Positions 1-11,898 are shown, counted from the stretch's first letter. The stretch is 64,000 nt of DNA from Rhinopithecus roxellana (GCF_007565055.1 NC_044560.1:86309295-86373294); one strand, 5' to 3'. Numbers and translations: made by a program. Notes: generated by a model not told the origin, from the sequence alone.

Positions 1-79
1 TTTGATAAATTGGTTATTTTATATATGTGGTTAGATTCGAAAGAATAAGGATTCTGTGATTTAAAAAAAAAAAAAAAAA

Positions 80-360
80 GCTTGCTGTAATCCCACCATT
101 TTGGGAGACTGAGGTGGGCAGATTGCTTGAGCCCAGGAGTTCGAGATGAGCCTGGGCAACATGGCGAAACCCCATCTCTACAAAAAATACAGAAAAAACT
201 AGTTGGGCATGGGTATGCATGCCTGTAGTCTCAGCTGCTTGAGAGACTGAGGTGGGAAAATTCCTTGAGCCCAGGAGTTCGAGGCTACAGTGAACTATGA
301 TTATGCCACTGCACTCCAGCCTTGGTGACAGAAAGAGATCTTGTTTCTAAAAAATAAAAA
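80..360 (+). mobile_element. AluJ-like, 5'-truncated
   Basis: It begins at CTTGCTGTAATCCC, lacking the usual GGCCGGGC start, and ends in an A-rich tail. Many diagnostic changes suggest an old copy. Confidence 0.85.
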
Positions 361-629
361 AGCACTTTAATACCTCACATTTCCACCAGCCGTGTATAAG
401 AACACCTTCCCCCATCCATTAGTATATATTATAGCTCTTCTTAATATTTCCCAGTCTGATGGATGTAAAATATCACAGCCTTAACTTTAATTTGCGTATT
501 CTCAACTCCTTTAGAATTTGAGCAGTTTTTAATAAGTTTAACGTTTAGACTGGCTTTCTCTGTATTGTCCAGTAATAAATATTTGTTGAAGAATGAGTAT
601 CTTTCGCCCTTTAAAAAAAGTTTACTTTT
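361..629 (-). mobile_element. Possible old L1 3'-end fragment
   Basis: CTGATGGATGTAAAATATCACAGCC and TTTAATTTGCGTATTC resemble the antisense 3' end of old L1s. Strongly diverged. Confidence 0.4.
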
Positions 630-921
630 GGCCGGGCGTGGTGGCTCAAGCCTGTAATCCCAGCACTTTGGGAGGCCGAGACGGGCGGATCACGAGGTCA
701 GGAGATCGAAACCATCCTGGCTAACACGGTGAAACCCCGTCTCTACTAAAAATACAAAAAACTAGCCGGGCGAGGTGGCGGCGCCTGTAGTCCCAGCTAC
801 TCGGGAGGCTGAGGCAGGAGAATGGCGTGAACCCGGGAGGCGGAGCTTGCAGTGAGCTGAGATCTGGCCACTGCACTCCAGCCTGGGTGACAGAGCGAGA
901 CTCCGTCTCAAAAAAAAAAAA
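630..921 (+). mobile_element. Young AluY of the Old World monkey type
   Basis: Full length, with GGCTCAAGCCTG, AACTAGCCGGGCGAGG and GATCTGGCCACTG. The target duplication AAAAAAAGTTTACTTTT lies at 613-629 and 922-938. Confidence 0.9.
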
Positions 922-938
922 AAAAAAAGTTTACTTTT

Positions 939-1597
939 TCTTCGTGGCAAGTTGTAAGCTTGTTTTATATTTTAATAATAGCTGTTATGGTGAGTCACAG
1001 TAAGCGCAGTGAAGCATACATCTGAAAGAAGATTCAGGTATACATGATAGACAATCACTATTCAGTCAGGATTTTTAACTTTGAGAATGTGTAACGTAAA
1101 GTTCTTTTGATGGGGGCAGGAGTTCTGATTTCCCTCATTTGACTTTCTTTTTGTGTCATCTTGAGCTAAATAAATGTTTTTGACACTTAAACATTTTGGT
1201 ATCGTTTATGACATCTGGGTTTTCAGTCTTGTTTAAGAAAGTTTTTCTCACTCCTTGGTTATATACTGCCCTAGAATTTCTCGGAATACTTTGAAAACTT
1301 TTTATAAATTATTAAACACAAAATACACGTATAATGTAAGATTTATTTTATGAAAACCCTTAACCACTTAGCTTTTTAAAATGTATATTTTCATGCTCTT
1401 GATGCCAATTTCCCCATCTCATACATGTAGCCACCTCTTCAAAAAGGTAGCCATCATCCTGAATTTTGTGTTTATTTTCTTGCTTTTCCTTTACCACATT
1501 TAAATTATTGAATATTTGTAGTTTTGCTTGGTTTTGAGCTTTGTTATTGTTTTTGAATCATGCTGTTTGTTACCACTTGCTTTTTTTCCCTATTGCA
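939..1597. other. AT-rich intronic sequence without a recognised feature
   Basis: Apart from some words reminiscent of ancient L1, I see nothing definable here. Confidence 0.5.
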
Positions 1598-1883
1598 TTT
1601 TTTTTTTTTTTTCCAGACAGAGTCTCGCTCTGTCACCCAGGCTGGAAGTGCAGTGATGCAATTCCAGCTTGCTGGGTTCAAGTGATTCTCTTGCCTCAGC
1701 ATCCCAAGTAGCTGGGACTACAGGCGCCTGCCACCATGCTTGGCTAATTTTTATATTTTTAGTAGAGACGAGGTTTCAGCATGTTGGCAAGGCTGATCTC
1801 GAACTCCTGACCAGGACACTTGATCCATCTGCCTTGGCCTCCTAAATGCTGGGATTACAGGTGTGAGCCACCATGCTCGGCCC
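1598..1883 (-). mobile_element. AluS-like
   Basis: Antisense Alu from the poly-T through CCATGCTCGGCC. Moderately diverged. Confidence 0.88.
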
Positions 1884-2010
1884 TCATTGCATATTTCAGA
1901 GATTTTACTGCATTGTTGTATGTGGCTCTTGTTTATTTGTCACCGATGCATGATAATTCATCATATAAATATATAACTATTTTAAATTGTGGTAAAAAAC
2001 ATAAAATTCT

Positions 2011-2313
2011 GGGCCAGGTGCAGTGGCTCAATGCCTGTAATCCCAGCACTTTAGGAGGCCAAGGCGGGCAGATCAGGAGGTCAGGAGATCGAGACCATCC
2101 TGGCTAACACGGTGAAACCCTGTCTCTATTAAAAATACAAAAAATTAGCCGGACGTGATGGCAGGCGCCTGTAGTCCTAGCTGTCCGGGAGGCTGAGGCA
2201 GGAGAATGGCGTGAACCCGAGAGGTGGAGCTTGCAGTGAGCCGAGATCGTGCCACTGCACTCCAGCCTGGGCGACAGAGCAAGACTCCATCCAAAAAAAA
2301 AAAAAAAGAAATA
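2011..2313 (+). mobile_element. AluY-like
   Basis: Sense Alu with GATCAGGAGGTCAGGAGATC and AGCTTGCAGTGAGCC, followed by an A tail. It sits inside an old L1 fragment. Confidence 0.88.
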
Positions 2314-2526
2314 AAATAAAATTTACCACCTAAACTATTTTTAAGTGTGCAGTTCAGCAGTGTTAAGTATGTTCACATTGTTGTACAACAGATCTCCAGA
2401 ACTTTTTCATCCTGCAAAACTGAAACTGTGTACCCATTGAACAGTAAGTCCTCATCACCCCCTCTTCATCCCCTAGCAACCAGTTTTATCATCTAAGAGT
2501 TTGACTATGATAGTAACCGTGTGTAT

Positions 2527-2760
2527 GTTAGTATATCCTCAAGGTTCATCATGTTGTACCTTGTGGTACCATGTTGAGCTTTCTTGTATCATGTTGAACA
2601 TTCTGATACATGTTGTAGCATGTGTCAGAATTACCTTCATTTTTAAGGTAAAAATGATACGTTAGTATATCCTCAAGGTTCATCGTGTTGAACCTTGTGG
2701 TACCATGTTGAACATTCTGACACATGTTGTAACATGAGTCACAATTACCTTCTTTGTCTT
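2527..2760. repeat. Partial tandem duplication within an old L1 fragment
   Basis: GTTAGTATATCCTCAAGG starts at 2527 and again at 2661. CATGTTGAACATTCTGA and neighbouring words also recur. The second copy lacks part of the first, and CATGTTG-type words occur several extra times, so the segment looks like an imperfect minisatellite. Confidence 0.8.
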
Positions 2761-2766
2761 TCCTTC

Positions 2767-3066
2767 TTTTTTTTTTTTTTTGATACAGAGTTTCACTCTT
2801 GTTGCCCAGGCTGAGTGCAGTGGTGCGATCTCATCTCACTGCAACCTCCACCTCCCAGGTTCAAGTGATTCTCCTGCCTCAGCCTCCTGAGTAGCTGGGA
2901 TTACAGGCATGTGCCACCACCCCTGGCTAATTTTGTATTTTTAGTAGAGACAAGACTGCACCACATTGGTCAGGCTGGTCTCAAACTCCTGACCTCAGGT
3001 GATCTGCCCACCCCAGCCTTCCAAAGTGCTGGGATTACAGGCATGAACCACCACACCACGCCCAGC
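2767..3066 (-). mobile_element. AluS-like
   Basis: Antisense Alu from the T tract to CACGCCCAGCC, inside the same old L1 fragment. Confidence 0.88.
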
Positions 3067-3118
3067 CAACTACCTTCATTTTTAAGGCTGAATAATATTC
3101 AATTATTTATATAGTCCA

Positions 3119-3439
3119 TGATATGGTTTGGCTCTGTGTCCTCACCCAGATCTCATCTTGAATTGTAATCCCCACATTCAAGGGAGTGACCTGTAGTCCT
3201 CATGTCTCTACAAAAGGGAAGTGATTGAATTATAGGGGCAGTTCCCCCCACGTTGTTCTTGTGACAATGAGTGAATTCTCATGAGTTATCATGGTTTTAT
3301 AAACGGTAGTTTTCATGTGCTCTTCGTGCTCTTGCCTGCCACCATGTAAGACATGCCAACTTCCCATTCTGCCATAATTGTAAGTTTACTGAGGCCTCCC
3401 CAGCTGTGCTGAACTATGAGTCAGTTAAGCCTCTTTCTG
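3119..3439 (+). mobile_element. THE1/MST-type MaLR LTR, 3' end replaced by Alu
   Basis: It starts TGATATGGTTTGGCTCTGTG and contains CCCAGATCTCATCTTGAATTG, the Arg-like CTCATGAGTTATCATGG region, CCACCATGTAAGACATG and GAACTATGAGTCAGTTAAGC, the order found in MaLR LTRs. The Alu at 3440 truncates it. Confidence 0.75.
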
Positions 3440-3730
3440 GGCTGGGCACGGTGGCTCATACCTGTAATCCCAGCACTTTGGGAAGCTGAGATGGGCAGAT
3501 CACTTGAGGTCAGGAGTTCGAGACCAGCCTGGCCAACATGATGAAACCCCATCTCCACTAAAAAAAAAAAAAAAATACAAAATTAGCTGGATGTGATGTT
3601 GCATGCCTGTAGTCCCAGCTACTTGGGAGACTGAGGCAGGGGAATTGCTTGAACCTGGGAGGTGGAGGCTACAGTGAGCCAAGATTGCACTACTACATTC
3701 TAGCCTGAGCAACAGAGCGAGACTCCAACT

Positions 3731-3733
<3 letters not shown>
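3440..3733 (+). mobile_element. AluS-like, tail grown into an AT microsatellite
   Basis: Sense Alu ending at ACTCCAACTC; an (AT)n tract replaces the tail at 3734-3780. Confidence 0.88.

Positions 3734-3780
<47 letters not shown>
3734..3780. repeat. (AT)n microsatellite
   Basis: About 22 AT units at the tail of an Alu. Confidence 0.93.
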
Positions 3781-3782
<2 letters not shown>

Positions 3783-4052
3783 AATCCATCCTGTTGTCTA
3801 TAGATTTATTGGTGTTTCTAGTTTTTCTATTGCAAATTTATGATTATCCTTGCATATGTTTCTTGGTAACATAAGAAAGTAATATATGTGCAGTTCAGTA
3901 TAAGATTTGTTTCTTATGGTGGGTCTCTAGGGCAGAAGTTGGCAAACTTTTTCTCTAAAGGGCCAGATAGTAAACATTTTAGACTTTGTAGGTCATACTA
4001 TCTCTGTTGTGGCGGTTCACCTCTGCCTTTCTAGCATAAAAACAATGCAGAA

Positions 4053-4345
4053 ATCCGGGTGTGGTGGCTCACACCTGTAATCCCAGCACTTTGGGAGGCT
4101 GAGGCGGATCACCCAAGGTCAGGAGACTAGCCTGGCTAACATGGTGAAACCCCATCTCTATTAAAAATACAAAACTTAGCTGAGCATGATGGCAGGCGCC
4201 TGTAATCCCAGCTACTTGGGGGCTGAGGCAGGAGAATGCTTTGAATCCAGGAGGTGGAGGTTGCAGTGAGCCAGGATTGCACAACTACACTCCAGCCTGG
4301 GTGACAGAGTGAGACTCCATCTCAAAAATAAAATAAAATTAAAAA
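4053..4345 (+). mobile_element. AluS-like within the MER20-like element
   Basis: Sense Alu from CCGGGTGTGGTGG to a CTCAAAAATAAAAT tail. Confidence 0.87.
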
Positions 4346-4385
4346 AAACAATATAGATAATACATAAATGGATTATTGTGTTTCT

Positions 4386-4963
4386 TTTTTTTTTTTTTTT
4401 TTTTGAGACGGAGTCTCGCTCTGTCGCCCGGGCTGGAGTGCAGTGGCCGGATCTCAGCTCACTGCAAGCTCCGCCTCCCGGGTTTATGCCATTCTCCTGC
4501 CTCAGCCTCCGAGTAGCTGGGACTACAGGCGCCCGCCACCTCGCCCGGCTAGTTTTTTGTATTTTTTTTTTTTTTTTTTTTTTTTGAAATGGAGCCTCAC
4601 TCTGTCGCTCAGGCCGGAGTGCAGTGGCCGGATCTCAGCTCACTGCAAGCTCCGCCTCCCGGGTTTACGCCATTCTCCCGCGTCAGCCTCCCGAGTAGCT
4701 GGGACTACAGGCGCCCGCCACCTCGCCCGGCTAGATTTTTGTATTTTTTAGTAGAGACAAGGTTTCACCGTGTTTGCCAGGATGGTCTCGATCTCCTGAC
4801 CTCGTGATCTGCCCGTCGCGGCCTCCCAATGTGCTGGGATTACAGGCTTGAGCCACCGCGCCCGGCCTATTATTTTTTAGTAGAGACGGGGTTTCACCTT
4901 GTTCACCAGGATGGTCTCGATTTCCCGACCTCGTTATGCGCCCGTCTCAGCCTCCCAAAGTGG
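4386..4963 (-). mobile_element. Antisense AluY interrupted by another antisense AluY
   Basis: The outer Alu has the 15-bp target duplication GATTATTGTGTTTCT at 4371-4385 and 4964-4978 and lacks its last 5' bases. A second AluY (about 4563-4867) splits its right-monomer region, and the outer copy resumes at TAGTAGAGACGGGG. Both show the monkey-type CGGATCTCAGCTC and CTCGCCCGGCTAG. Confidence 0.88.
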
Positions 4964-5252
4964 GATTATTGTGTTTCTGATAAAACTTTATGGACTCTGA
5001 AATTTGAATTTAATGTAATTTTTCATGTGTCAGGGAATATTCTTTGGATTGTTTTTTAAACTATTAAAAAATGTGAAAATCATTCTTAGCTCTTGGGCTA
5101 TACAGAAACAGCAGATAGGTCTCTTGGATTTGGCATGCAGGCATAGTTTACCTACCCCTGCTATAGAGTATATTTGAGGAGGTGATTGCTCAGGCCTAGG
5201 GGAGTGTACATTCTCAACTTTGCTAGAAATGCAAAACTTAGTTTTCTTTGTA

Positions 5253-5542
5253 CAGTTGATCCTTGAACAACATGGGCTTGAACTGTATGGTTCCATTTAT
5301 GCATGGATTTTGGATTTTATTTAGTAAATACAGTTGGCTCTCTGTATCAGTGGATCCTGCAATCAAGCGTGGATAGAAAATGCAGTATGTGAGGGATGTG
5401 AAACCTGCTTATACAGAGGGCTGACTTTTTTTCATACCAGCAGTCTTATGCCAACTGTAGGCCTTGAATATGCTCGGGTTTTGGTATCTGTGAGTGGGGG
5501 AATATCCTGGAACAAAGCCCCAGTAATACCAAGGAAAGACTG
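5253..5542. mobile_element. TA-flanked Tigger/pogo-type MITE
   Basis: It starts CAGTTGATCCTTGAACAAC and ends CCAAGGAAAGACTG, imperfect inverted termini between TA dinucleotides (5251-5252 and 5543-5544). Internal stretches such as TGGCTCTCTGTATCAGTGG resemble Tigger/MER2-group ends. I cannot give the exact family. Confidence 0.65.
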
Positions 5543-6036
5543 TAGTTTTATCCATTTACATTTCTGTTACTGGTTAAAGTTGTGGTCACCTCACATCTGG
5601 CCAACACTTGATTTATTAGACTTTTAATCTTTGTCAGTATGGAGGATATAACATGAACTTCATTTTGTCTTTAATTTGCATTTCCTTGTTAATAATTAGT
5701 TGAACATTTATTCATGTTTATTGGGTATTTAAAATTTTTTTTGTGAAATGCCTGTTACATTAAATCTGTTACCCACTTGCTATTAGTTTTTTTTCTTATT
5801 GAATTGTAGGCATTCTCTACATGTTCTGAACAATAAACTTACCGGTTATAGATGGTGCGAATAAGCTTCTCATTCATATCTTATGTCTTCATAAAATCTT
5901 TGCATATGCAGAAGTTAATTGATTTTAATGTAGTTGAATGATAATAAATGTATCAGTCTTTTCCTTTATGGTTTATATTTTAATCCCCATTTTATTTAGG
6001 AAAAATTTCCTGGGCTGAGATCAGGAAGAGCAATTA

Positions 6037-6684
6037 TAGTTTGCCCTCTGTATCCATGGGTTCCGCATCTGCAGCTTCAACCAATCATGGATCAAAAATA
6101 TTTGGAAAAAAATATTGATGATTGCATTTGTTCTGAAATTATACAGGCTTCTTTTTCTTGTCATTATTCCCTAAACAATACAATATGACAACTATTTACA
6201 TAGCATTCACATTATATTCTTTTTTTCTTTTTTTTTGAGATGGAGTTTCACTCTTGTCGTCCAAGCTGGAGTGCAGTGGCGTGATCTTGGCTCACTGCTA
6301 CCTCTGCCTCCTGGGTTCAAGCAGTTCTCCTGCCTCAGCCTCCTGAGTAGCTGGGATTATAGGCACCTGCCACCACACCCAGTTGATATTTGTATTTTTA
6401 GCAGAGATGGGGTTTCACCACATTGGCCAGGATGGTCTCAAACTCCTGACCTCAGGTGATCTGCCTGTCTCGGCCTCCCAAAGTGCTGGGATTACAGGTA
6501 TGAGCCCATAATGTTAAGTTTTATAAGTAACCTAGAGATGAATTAAAGTATATGGGAGGATGTGTATAGGTTATATGCAAATACTGTTCCGTTTTATATA
6601 AGGGACTTGAGCATCTGTGGGTTTTGAGTGTGGTTGGGTGGGGTGTCCTGGAACCAGTGCCCCATGGATATGAAGGGTTGACTG
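6037..6684. mobile_element. MER2 (Tigger-related MITE) with an Alu inside
   Basis: TA target dinucleotides lie at 6035-6036 and 6685-6686. The left end reads TTTGCCCTCTGTATCCATGG and the right end GGATATGAAGGGTTGACTG, forming degenerate inverted repeats. Removing the antisense Alu (6217-6508) leaves about 350 bp, near the MER2 length I recall (345 bp). Confidence 0.8.
6217..6508 (-). mobile_element. AluS-like inside MER2
   Basis: Antisense Alu from the T tract to TACAGGTATGAGCC. Confidence 0.87.
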
Positions 6685-7275
6685 TATATTATTTCCTAAA
6701 ATCTTTATTGATTTTGCCTTTCACATGTAGCTTTTGAATTACCCTACACTGATTTTTTATATGGTGTGGAGTAGGGAACTAATTTTATTTACTATTATAA
6801 GGCTGATAAATTACCTTACTCACCAGCATCTATCAAATACTACCTCCTTTCTCTAGTAAGATGCAAAGTTACTCTATAATTACATCTGTAGGCATTTCCC
6901 CACATTCTCAGTTAATGTTTTCTTGGACTGTTTGTTTGTTTATTCCTGTGACACAGTACCAAGGCATTCTAATGAATTGAGCTGTATAATAATTCTTAAT
7001 GATCTGATGGGACATGTTCCTGAAAATTTTTCTTCAGGAATGTTTTGCCTATTCTTGCCCATGTTTCCATTAGAAATATCTTAGAAAGTTTCTGACAGAA
7101 CAAAATCAAATAACAAAAATTTGTTGGGAATTTTATTGAATTATCATGAATGTGTAGATCAACTGAGAGAGAAGTGGCATTGTGTCTTTCTATCCATGAA
7201 CTTGGTACTTGGAACTTTGTATTTGTTTAAATCTTCACTGTCTTTGAATAAAATTTTGTAATTTACTCTGTAAAG

Positions 7276-7814
7276 CAGCAGTCCCCAACGTTTTTTGGCA
7301 CCAGGAACCCGTTTTGCGGAAGACAGTTTTTCCATGGACCCAGGTGTTGGGGAGAGGGAGGATGGTTTTGAGACGATTCAAGCACATTACATTTGTTGTG
7401 TACTTTATTTCTATTATTATTAGATTGTAATATATAATGAAAATAATTACACAGCAAATTATAATGTAGAATCAATAGGAGCCCTGGTCTTGTTTTCCTC
7501 AGCTAGATGGTCCCATCTGGGAGTGATGGGAGATAAGTGACAGATCATTAGGCATTAGATTCTCATAGTGAGCAGGCAGCCTAGATCCCTCACATGCATA
7601 GTTCACAGTGGGGTTTGCGCTCCTATGAGAATTTAATGCTGCTGTTGATCTGATAGGAGGCACAGCTCAGGTGGTAATGCAAGCGATGGGGAGTGGCCGT
7701 AAATACAGATGAAGCTTTGCTTGCTTGTGGGATGCTGACCTCCTGCTGTGTGGCCCAGTTTCTCACAGGCCATGGACTGGTACTGGTCTGTGGCCTGGGG
7801 TTTGGGTACCCCTG
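7276..7814. mobile_element. MER1-type hAT-Charlie nonautonomous transposon
   Basis: It begins CAGCAGTCCCCAACG and ends GGTACCCCTG, the inverted CAG...CTG termini of hAT elements. Imperfect 8-bp duplications flank it: CTGTAAAG (7268-7275) and CTATAAAG (7815-7822). The internal GGCACCAGGAACC and the paired ATTAGATTCTCATAG segments fit MER1A/B. The 539-bp size fits MER1A. Confidence 0.8.
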
Positions 7815-7822
7815 CTATAAAG

Positions 7823-9663
7823 GATTATCATACAAGCTCTTTATATTTTAACATTTAAGTTTTATTTAATTGGATGTAGGGCAAGGTTGGGGTCCACTTT
7901 TATTCCTTAGATGGGCAGCCTGTTGTGCTACCATATACATAGTTTTATCTTTTCATCAAAATAGTTAATCTTTTTATCACTGAACTGAATTAGCACCACT
8001 GAGATATATTTAAAGTTCTATGTATATTGGGATCTATTTTTGGAATTTCTATTACATTCTATTATATTTTTATATTGGTGCCATATTCATTTTTATTATT
8101 TGTGTATTTATTTGAAGGAGTATTTTTAAATTACTGTGTATTTATTGGCTTTGTGGTATAGACGTTTATCTGCTGGGTCAAGCCACTGTCTCAGTTTTAT
8201 TTTTTGTAATTTTTGCTTTCCATTAAACCACTAAATTTTAACATGATTTTATACACTTTCCAAAAATATTTTGTTGGAATTCTAATTGAAAATGCATACA
8301 TGTACATATTACTTTTGGATAGAATCAGTATTTGTATTATGTATTTGTTCTTACATGCAATAAGAACAGTAAGCCGAAATCTTAGCGTATACAGATCTTA
8401 TTTTATGCCATTCACTAATGTTTTATTTTCAAGTAATATTTATTGTGCTTTTTCTGGTATCAGTTGTTCTTTAGTACTTTGACAAATGTAAACATTTTTA
8501 TTTTTTATATTAAAAACGTTTTTTCATTTCTAGATTCTTATTGCAAGAATAGTCAGGGTGTTACTTAATTCCCTTATTAAATCTAGTAGGCTTTTAAAAT
8601 AAATTTGAGTCTGTAGTTATCCATTCATAAAGCCATATTATCTAAAACTATTTTATTCCTTTTTTTCCAGCTTGTTCAGATTATATAATTGTACTGTTTT
8701 GCTAAAATTTATAGGACTTCATTAAATATTAAAGTAGTAGTGACTTTTGACTAATTCTTGATTCTAAGTAAAGTAGTTAATTTGTAGTATTTTGTCATTG
8801 GGGGCGGATTGTAGTTGGTTTCTGTCAAATAGGCTTAGGCTTTATTACATTAAAAAATATATATTCCCATTCTACCTTGAGAAATGGCTGAATGATATTA
8901 GTATTTATATATTGCTAGATTCAGTTTGCTAATATTTTCATGATCAAGTTTGTGTTAAGATTGGAGTTGTAGTTTCATTAAATTTTTATACAGTTAATCA
9001 CTGAAATCATCTGGACCTAGATATTTCTTGGTGTGAAGTTTTAAAATTCTGAATTCACTTTCTTTAATAGATACAGCATTTAAAGAATTTTATGTTTCAT
9101 CTTGTGTTTGTTTTTGGTAGGTTGTCTTTTTCAAGGCATCTGTCTGTTAAATTTTTGTTGTTGTTATTTTTAGACAGGATCTTACTGTGTTTCAGGCTGA
9201 AGTGCAGTGGCATGACCTCAGCTCACTGCAGCCCCCATCTCTCTTGATCAAGTGAGCCTCCCATCTCACCCTCCCCAGTAGCTGGGACCACAGGCATGTG
9301 CCACCATGCCTGGCAATTTTGTTTTATTTTTTTTTTTTTTTGTAGAGAGAAGGTGTTGCTTAGGCTGGTCTCAAACTCCTGGGCTCAAGCAGTCCTCCTG
9401 CCTTGGCCTCCCAAAGTGCTGGGATTACAGTGCTCTTGGCCTCCATTTCATTTAAGTCGCCCCTGTCTTTGGAACTGTAGCTGTTTTGTGGTGGATGGAA
9501 AGTGGCATCTCATTGTTTTAATATGTATTTCCCTGGTAACCAACGGTGTTGAGCAATTTTCAGAGTACTTATGGGCCTTTCCTAAATGTTGTTTTGTGAA
9601 GTGTATGTTTGAATTTTTGTCCATCTTAAATTTTGTCTTCTTTTTATGAAGTTATAAGGATCC
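7823..9663 (-). mobile_element. Ancient L1 fragments (antisense)
   Basis: Includes a reverse-transcriptase-region echo (ATCATCTGGACCTAGATATTTC at 9005-9030) and, after an Alu, another L1 3' end (9443-9663: CATCTCATTGTTTTAATATG, GTTGAGCAATTTTCAGAG). At least two old insertions are likely. Confidence 0.6.
9166..9442 (-). mobile_element. AluJ-like
   Basis: Antisense, diverged, with a T15 run in the middle (9328-9342). Confidence 0.82.
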
Positions 9664-9985
9664 TTTTTTTTTGTGGTTGTCATTGTTGAGACAGGGTCTC
9701 AGTCAGCTGCCCAGGATGGTGTGCAGTGGTGTGATCATGGCTCACTGCAACCTTGATTTTTCTGGGCTCAGGTGATCCTCCCACCTCAGCCTCCTGAGTA
9801 GCTGGGACAGTAGGCACATGCCACCACACTCAGCTACTTTTTTGTTTTTTCTTTTTGTACTTTTTTGTAGAGACAGGATTTCACCATGTTGCCTAGGCTG
9901 GTAGCAAACTCCTGGCCTCAAGCGACCTGCCCGCCTCAGCCTCCCAAATTACTGGAACTACAGGCATGAGAATCCTGAGCCTGGC
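9664..9985 (-). mobile_element. AluJ-like
   Basis: Antisense, diverged, with GGATGGTGTGCAGTGGTGTG and CCTCCTGAGTAGCTGGGAC. Confidence 0.82.
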
Positions 9986-10611
9986 CCAGGATTCTTTATG
10001 TATAATAGTTTGGATACAAGTCTCTGTCATATAGATCAATAGATAGACTGATAGAAACAGACGAGGCTATCTCTGTGTCTGTCTCCATCAATCTAAATCT
10101 GTATATCTCTCTCCATATGCATCCACCCGTCTATGCATTCATCTGTTCTTTGGATTGCCTTTTTGTTGTATTGATGGTGTCCTTTGAAAAGCACAAATTT
10201 TTAATATTGATGGAGCCCAATTTTATTATTATATTTTTATGGTCTATGCTGTGTTCTAAGAAATCTGTCATAAGATCATAAAAATTTTTACTTGCTTTTT
10301 CCTGGAAACATTATAGTTTAAGCCTAGCTTTTATGTTTAAGTTGATGATCCATTTCAAGTTTCTGTATGTAGTGTAATACAAGAGTAAAAATAAATCTTT
10401 TTGTATATGGATATCCAGTTGTATCAGTAATATTTGTTGAAGACTTTTTTTTTTTTTTTATTGATTTACCTTGGCACTTTTGTGGAAAGTCTCTTGACCA
10501 ATGTGTTTGAGTCTATTTTTGGACTTTTCTATTCCACAAATCCGTATGGTTATCCTTAGGCCAGTATCACACTGTCTTGGTTAATTTAGCTTTATATTAA
10601 ATCAGAAGTTT

Positions 10612-10911
10612 GGCCAGGCACGGTGGCTCACACCTGTAATCCCAGCACTTTGGGAGGCCAAGGCCAGTGGATTGCCTGAGGTCAGGAGTTCGAGACCAGC
10701 CTGGCCAACATGGTGAAACTCCGTCTCTACTAAAAATACGAAAATTAGCCGGGCATGGTGGCAGATGCCTGAAATCCCAGCTATTTGGGAGGCTGAGATA
10801 GGAGAGTAGCCTGAACCCAGGAGGCGAAGGTTGCAGTCAGTTGAGACTGGGCCATTGCACTCCAACCTGGGCAACAAGAGCGAAACTCCGTCTCAAAATA
10901 AATAAATAAAT
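10612..10911 (+). mobile_element. AluS-like, first of a head-to-tail pair
   Basis: Sense Alu whose tail (AAATAAATAAATAAAT) runs straight into the next Alu. Confidence 0.88.
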
Positions 10912-11206
10912 AGGCCGAGTGTGGTGGCTCATGCCTGTAATCCCAGCACTTCGGGAAGCTGAGGCAGGCAGATCACAAGGTCAGGAGATCGAGACCATCC
11001 TGGCTAACACAGTGAAACCCTGTCTCTACTAAAAATACAAAAAAAATTAGCAAGTCGTGGTGGCACACTCCTGTAATCCCAGCTACTTGGGAGGCTGAGG
11101 CAGGAGAATTGCTTGAACCTGGGAGGCAGAGGTTGCAGTGAGCCGAGATTGCGCCACTGCACTCCAACCTGGGTGACAGAGTGAGACTCCGTCTGAAAAA
11201 TAAATA
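10912..11206 (+). mobile_element. AluS/Y-like, second of a head-to-tail pair
   Basis: Sense Alu starting GGCCGAGTGTGGTGG at the tail of the preceding copy, so it inserted into or beside that tail. Confidence 0.88.
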
Positions 11207-11590
11207 AAAAGTAAAGATATTTCTTTATCTTTAAAGAAATCTTAAATAAGTAAAAATCTTAAATAAATAAAGATTATTTTTTAATAATCAGATGTTCTAA
11301 GTCATTATTTTTCAAAGTTGGTTTGTTACCCTAGATCTTCTACATTTCCATATACATTTTAGAAGCAGATTGTCGGTTTCTACCAAAAAGCTTACTGGAG
11401 TTTCTGTTGGGGTTGTGTTGGGTCTGTAGATAAGTTTAGGGAGAATTGATATCTAAATAGTAATAAATCTTTCAGTTCATGAGCATGATGTGTCTTTTAG
11501 TTTATTTAGGTCTTCTTTGATTTTACTTAATGTTTTGTTGTTTTCCAAGTATGGATCTTGTACCTATTTTGTTATATCTATAGATATTTC

Positions 11591-11898
11591 TTTTTTTTTT
11601 TTTTTTTTTTTTTTGAGACGGAGTCTTGCTCTGTCGCCCAGGCTGGAGTGCAGTGGCGCTATCTCAGCTCACTGCAAGCTCCGCCTCCCAGGTTTACGCC
11701 ATTCTCCTGCCTCAGGCTCCCTAGTAGCTGGGACTACAGACGCCCGCCACCTCGCCCGGCTAGTTTTTTGTATTTTTTCTAGTAGAGACGGGGTTTCACT
11801 GTGTTAGCCAGAATGGTCTCGACCTCCTGACCTCGTGATCCGCCCGTCTCAGCCTCCCAAAGTGCTGGGATTACAGGCTTGAGCCACCGCGCCTGGCC
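11591..11898 (-). mobile_element. Young AluY of the monkey type
   Basis: Full-length antisense copy. Target duplication TAGATATTTC at 11581-11590 and 11899-11908. It carries CTCGCCCGGCTAG and GAGATAGCGCCACTG on the sense strand. Confidence 0.9.

Larger units (their letters stand above)
2314..3118 (-). mobile_element. L1M 3'-end fragment (antisense), broken by an Alu
   Basis: TTTTTAAGTGTGCAGTTCAGCAG, CAACAGATCTCCAGAAC and AAAACTGAAACTGTGTACCC are typical of antisense L1M 3' UTR. It resumes after the Alu at CTACCTTCATTTTTAAGGCTG. Confidence 0.75.
3933..5160. mobile_element. MER20-like hAT-Charlie element carrying two Alu insertions
   Basis: Left end CAGAAGTTGGCAAACTTTTT with AAGGGCCAGATAGTAAA; right end GTTTACCTACCCCTG. 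Eight-bp flanks CTCTAGGG (3925-3932) and CTATAGAG (5161-5168) differ at two positions. Alus at 4053-4340 and 4386-4963 account for most of the length; about 350 bp belong to the original element. Confidence 0.65.
5545..7267 (-). mobile_element. Ancient L1 fragment (antisense), broken by MER2
   Basis: AATTTGCATTTCCTTGTTAATAA, the GTAGGCATTCTCTACATG region, and TTTCTATCCATGAACTTGG read like antisense L1 3' and ORF2 sequence. Strongly decayed. Confidence 0.6.

Noticed and set aside
11490..11807. Many 60-170-aa frames of the type SPRLECSG or AGVQWRDLGSLQ
   Set aside because: These are translations of Alu sequence on either strand and recur at nearly every Alu in the window.
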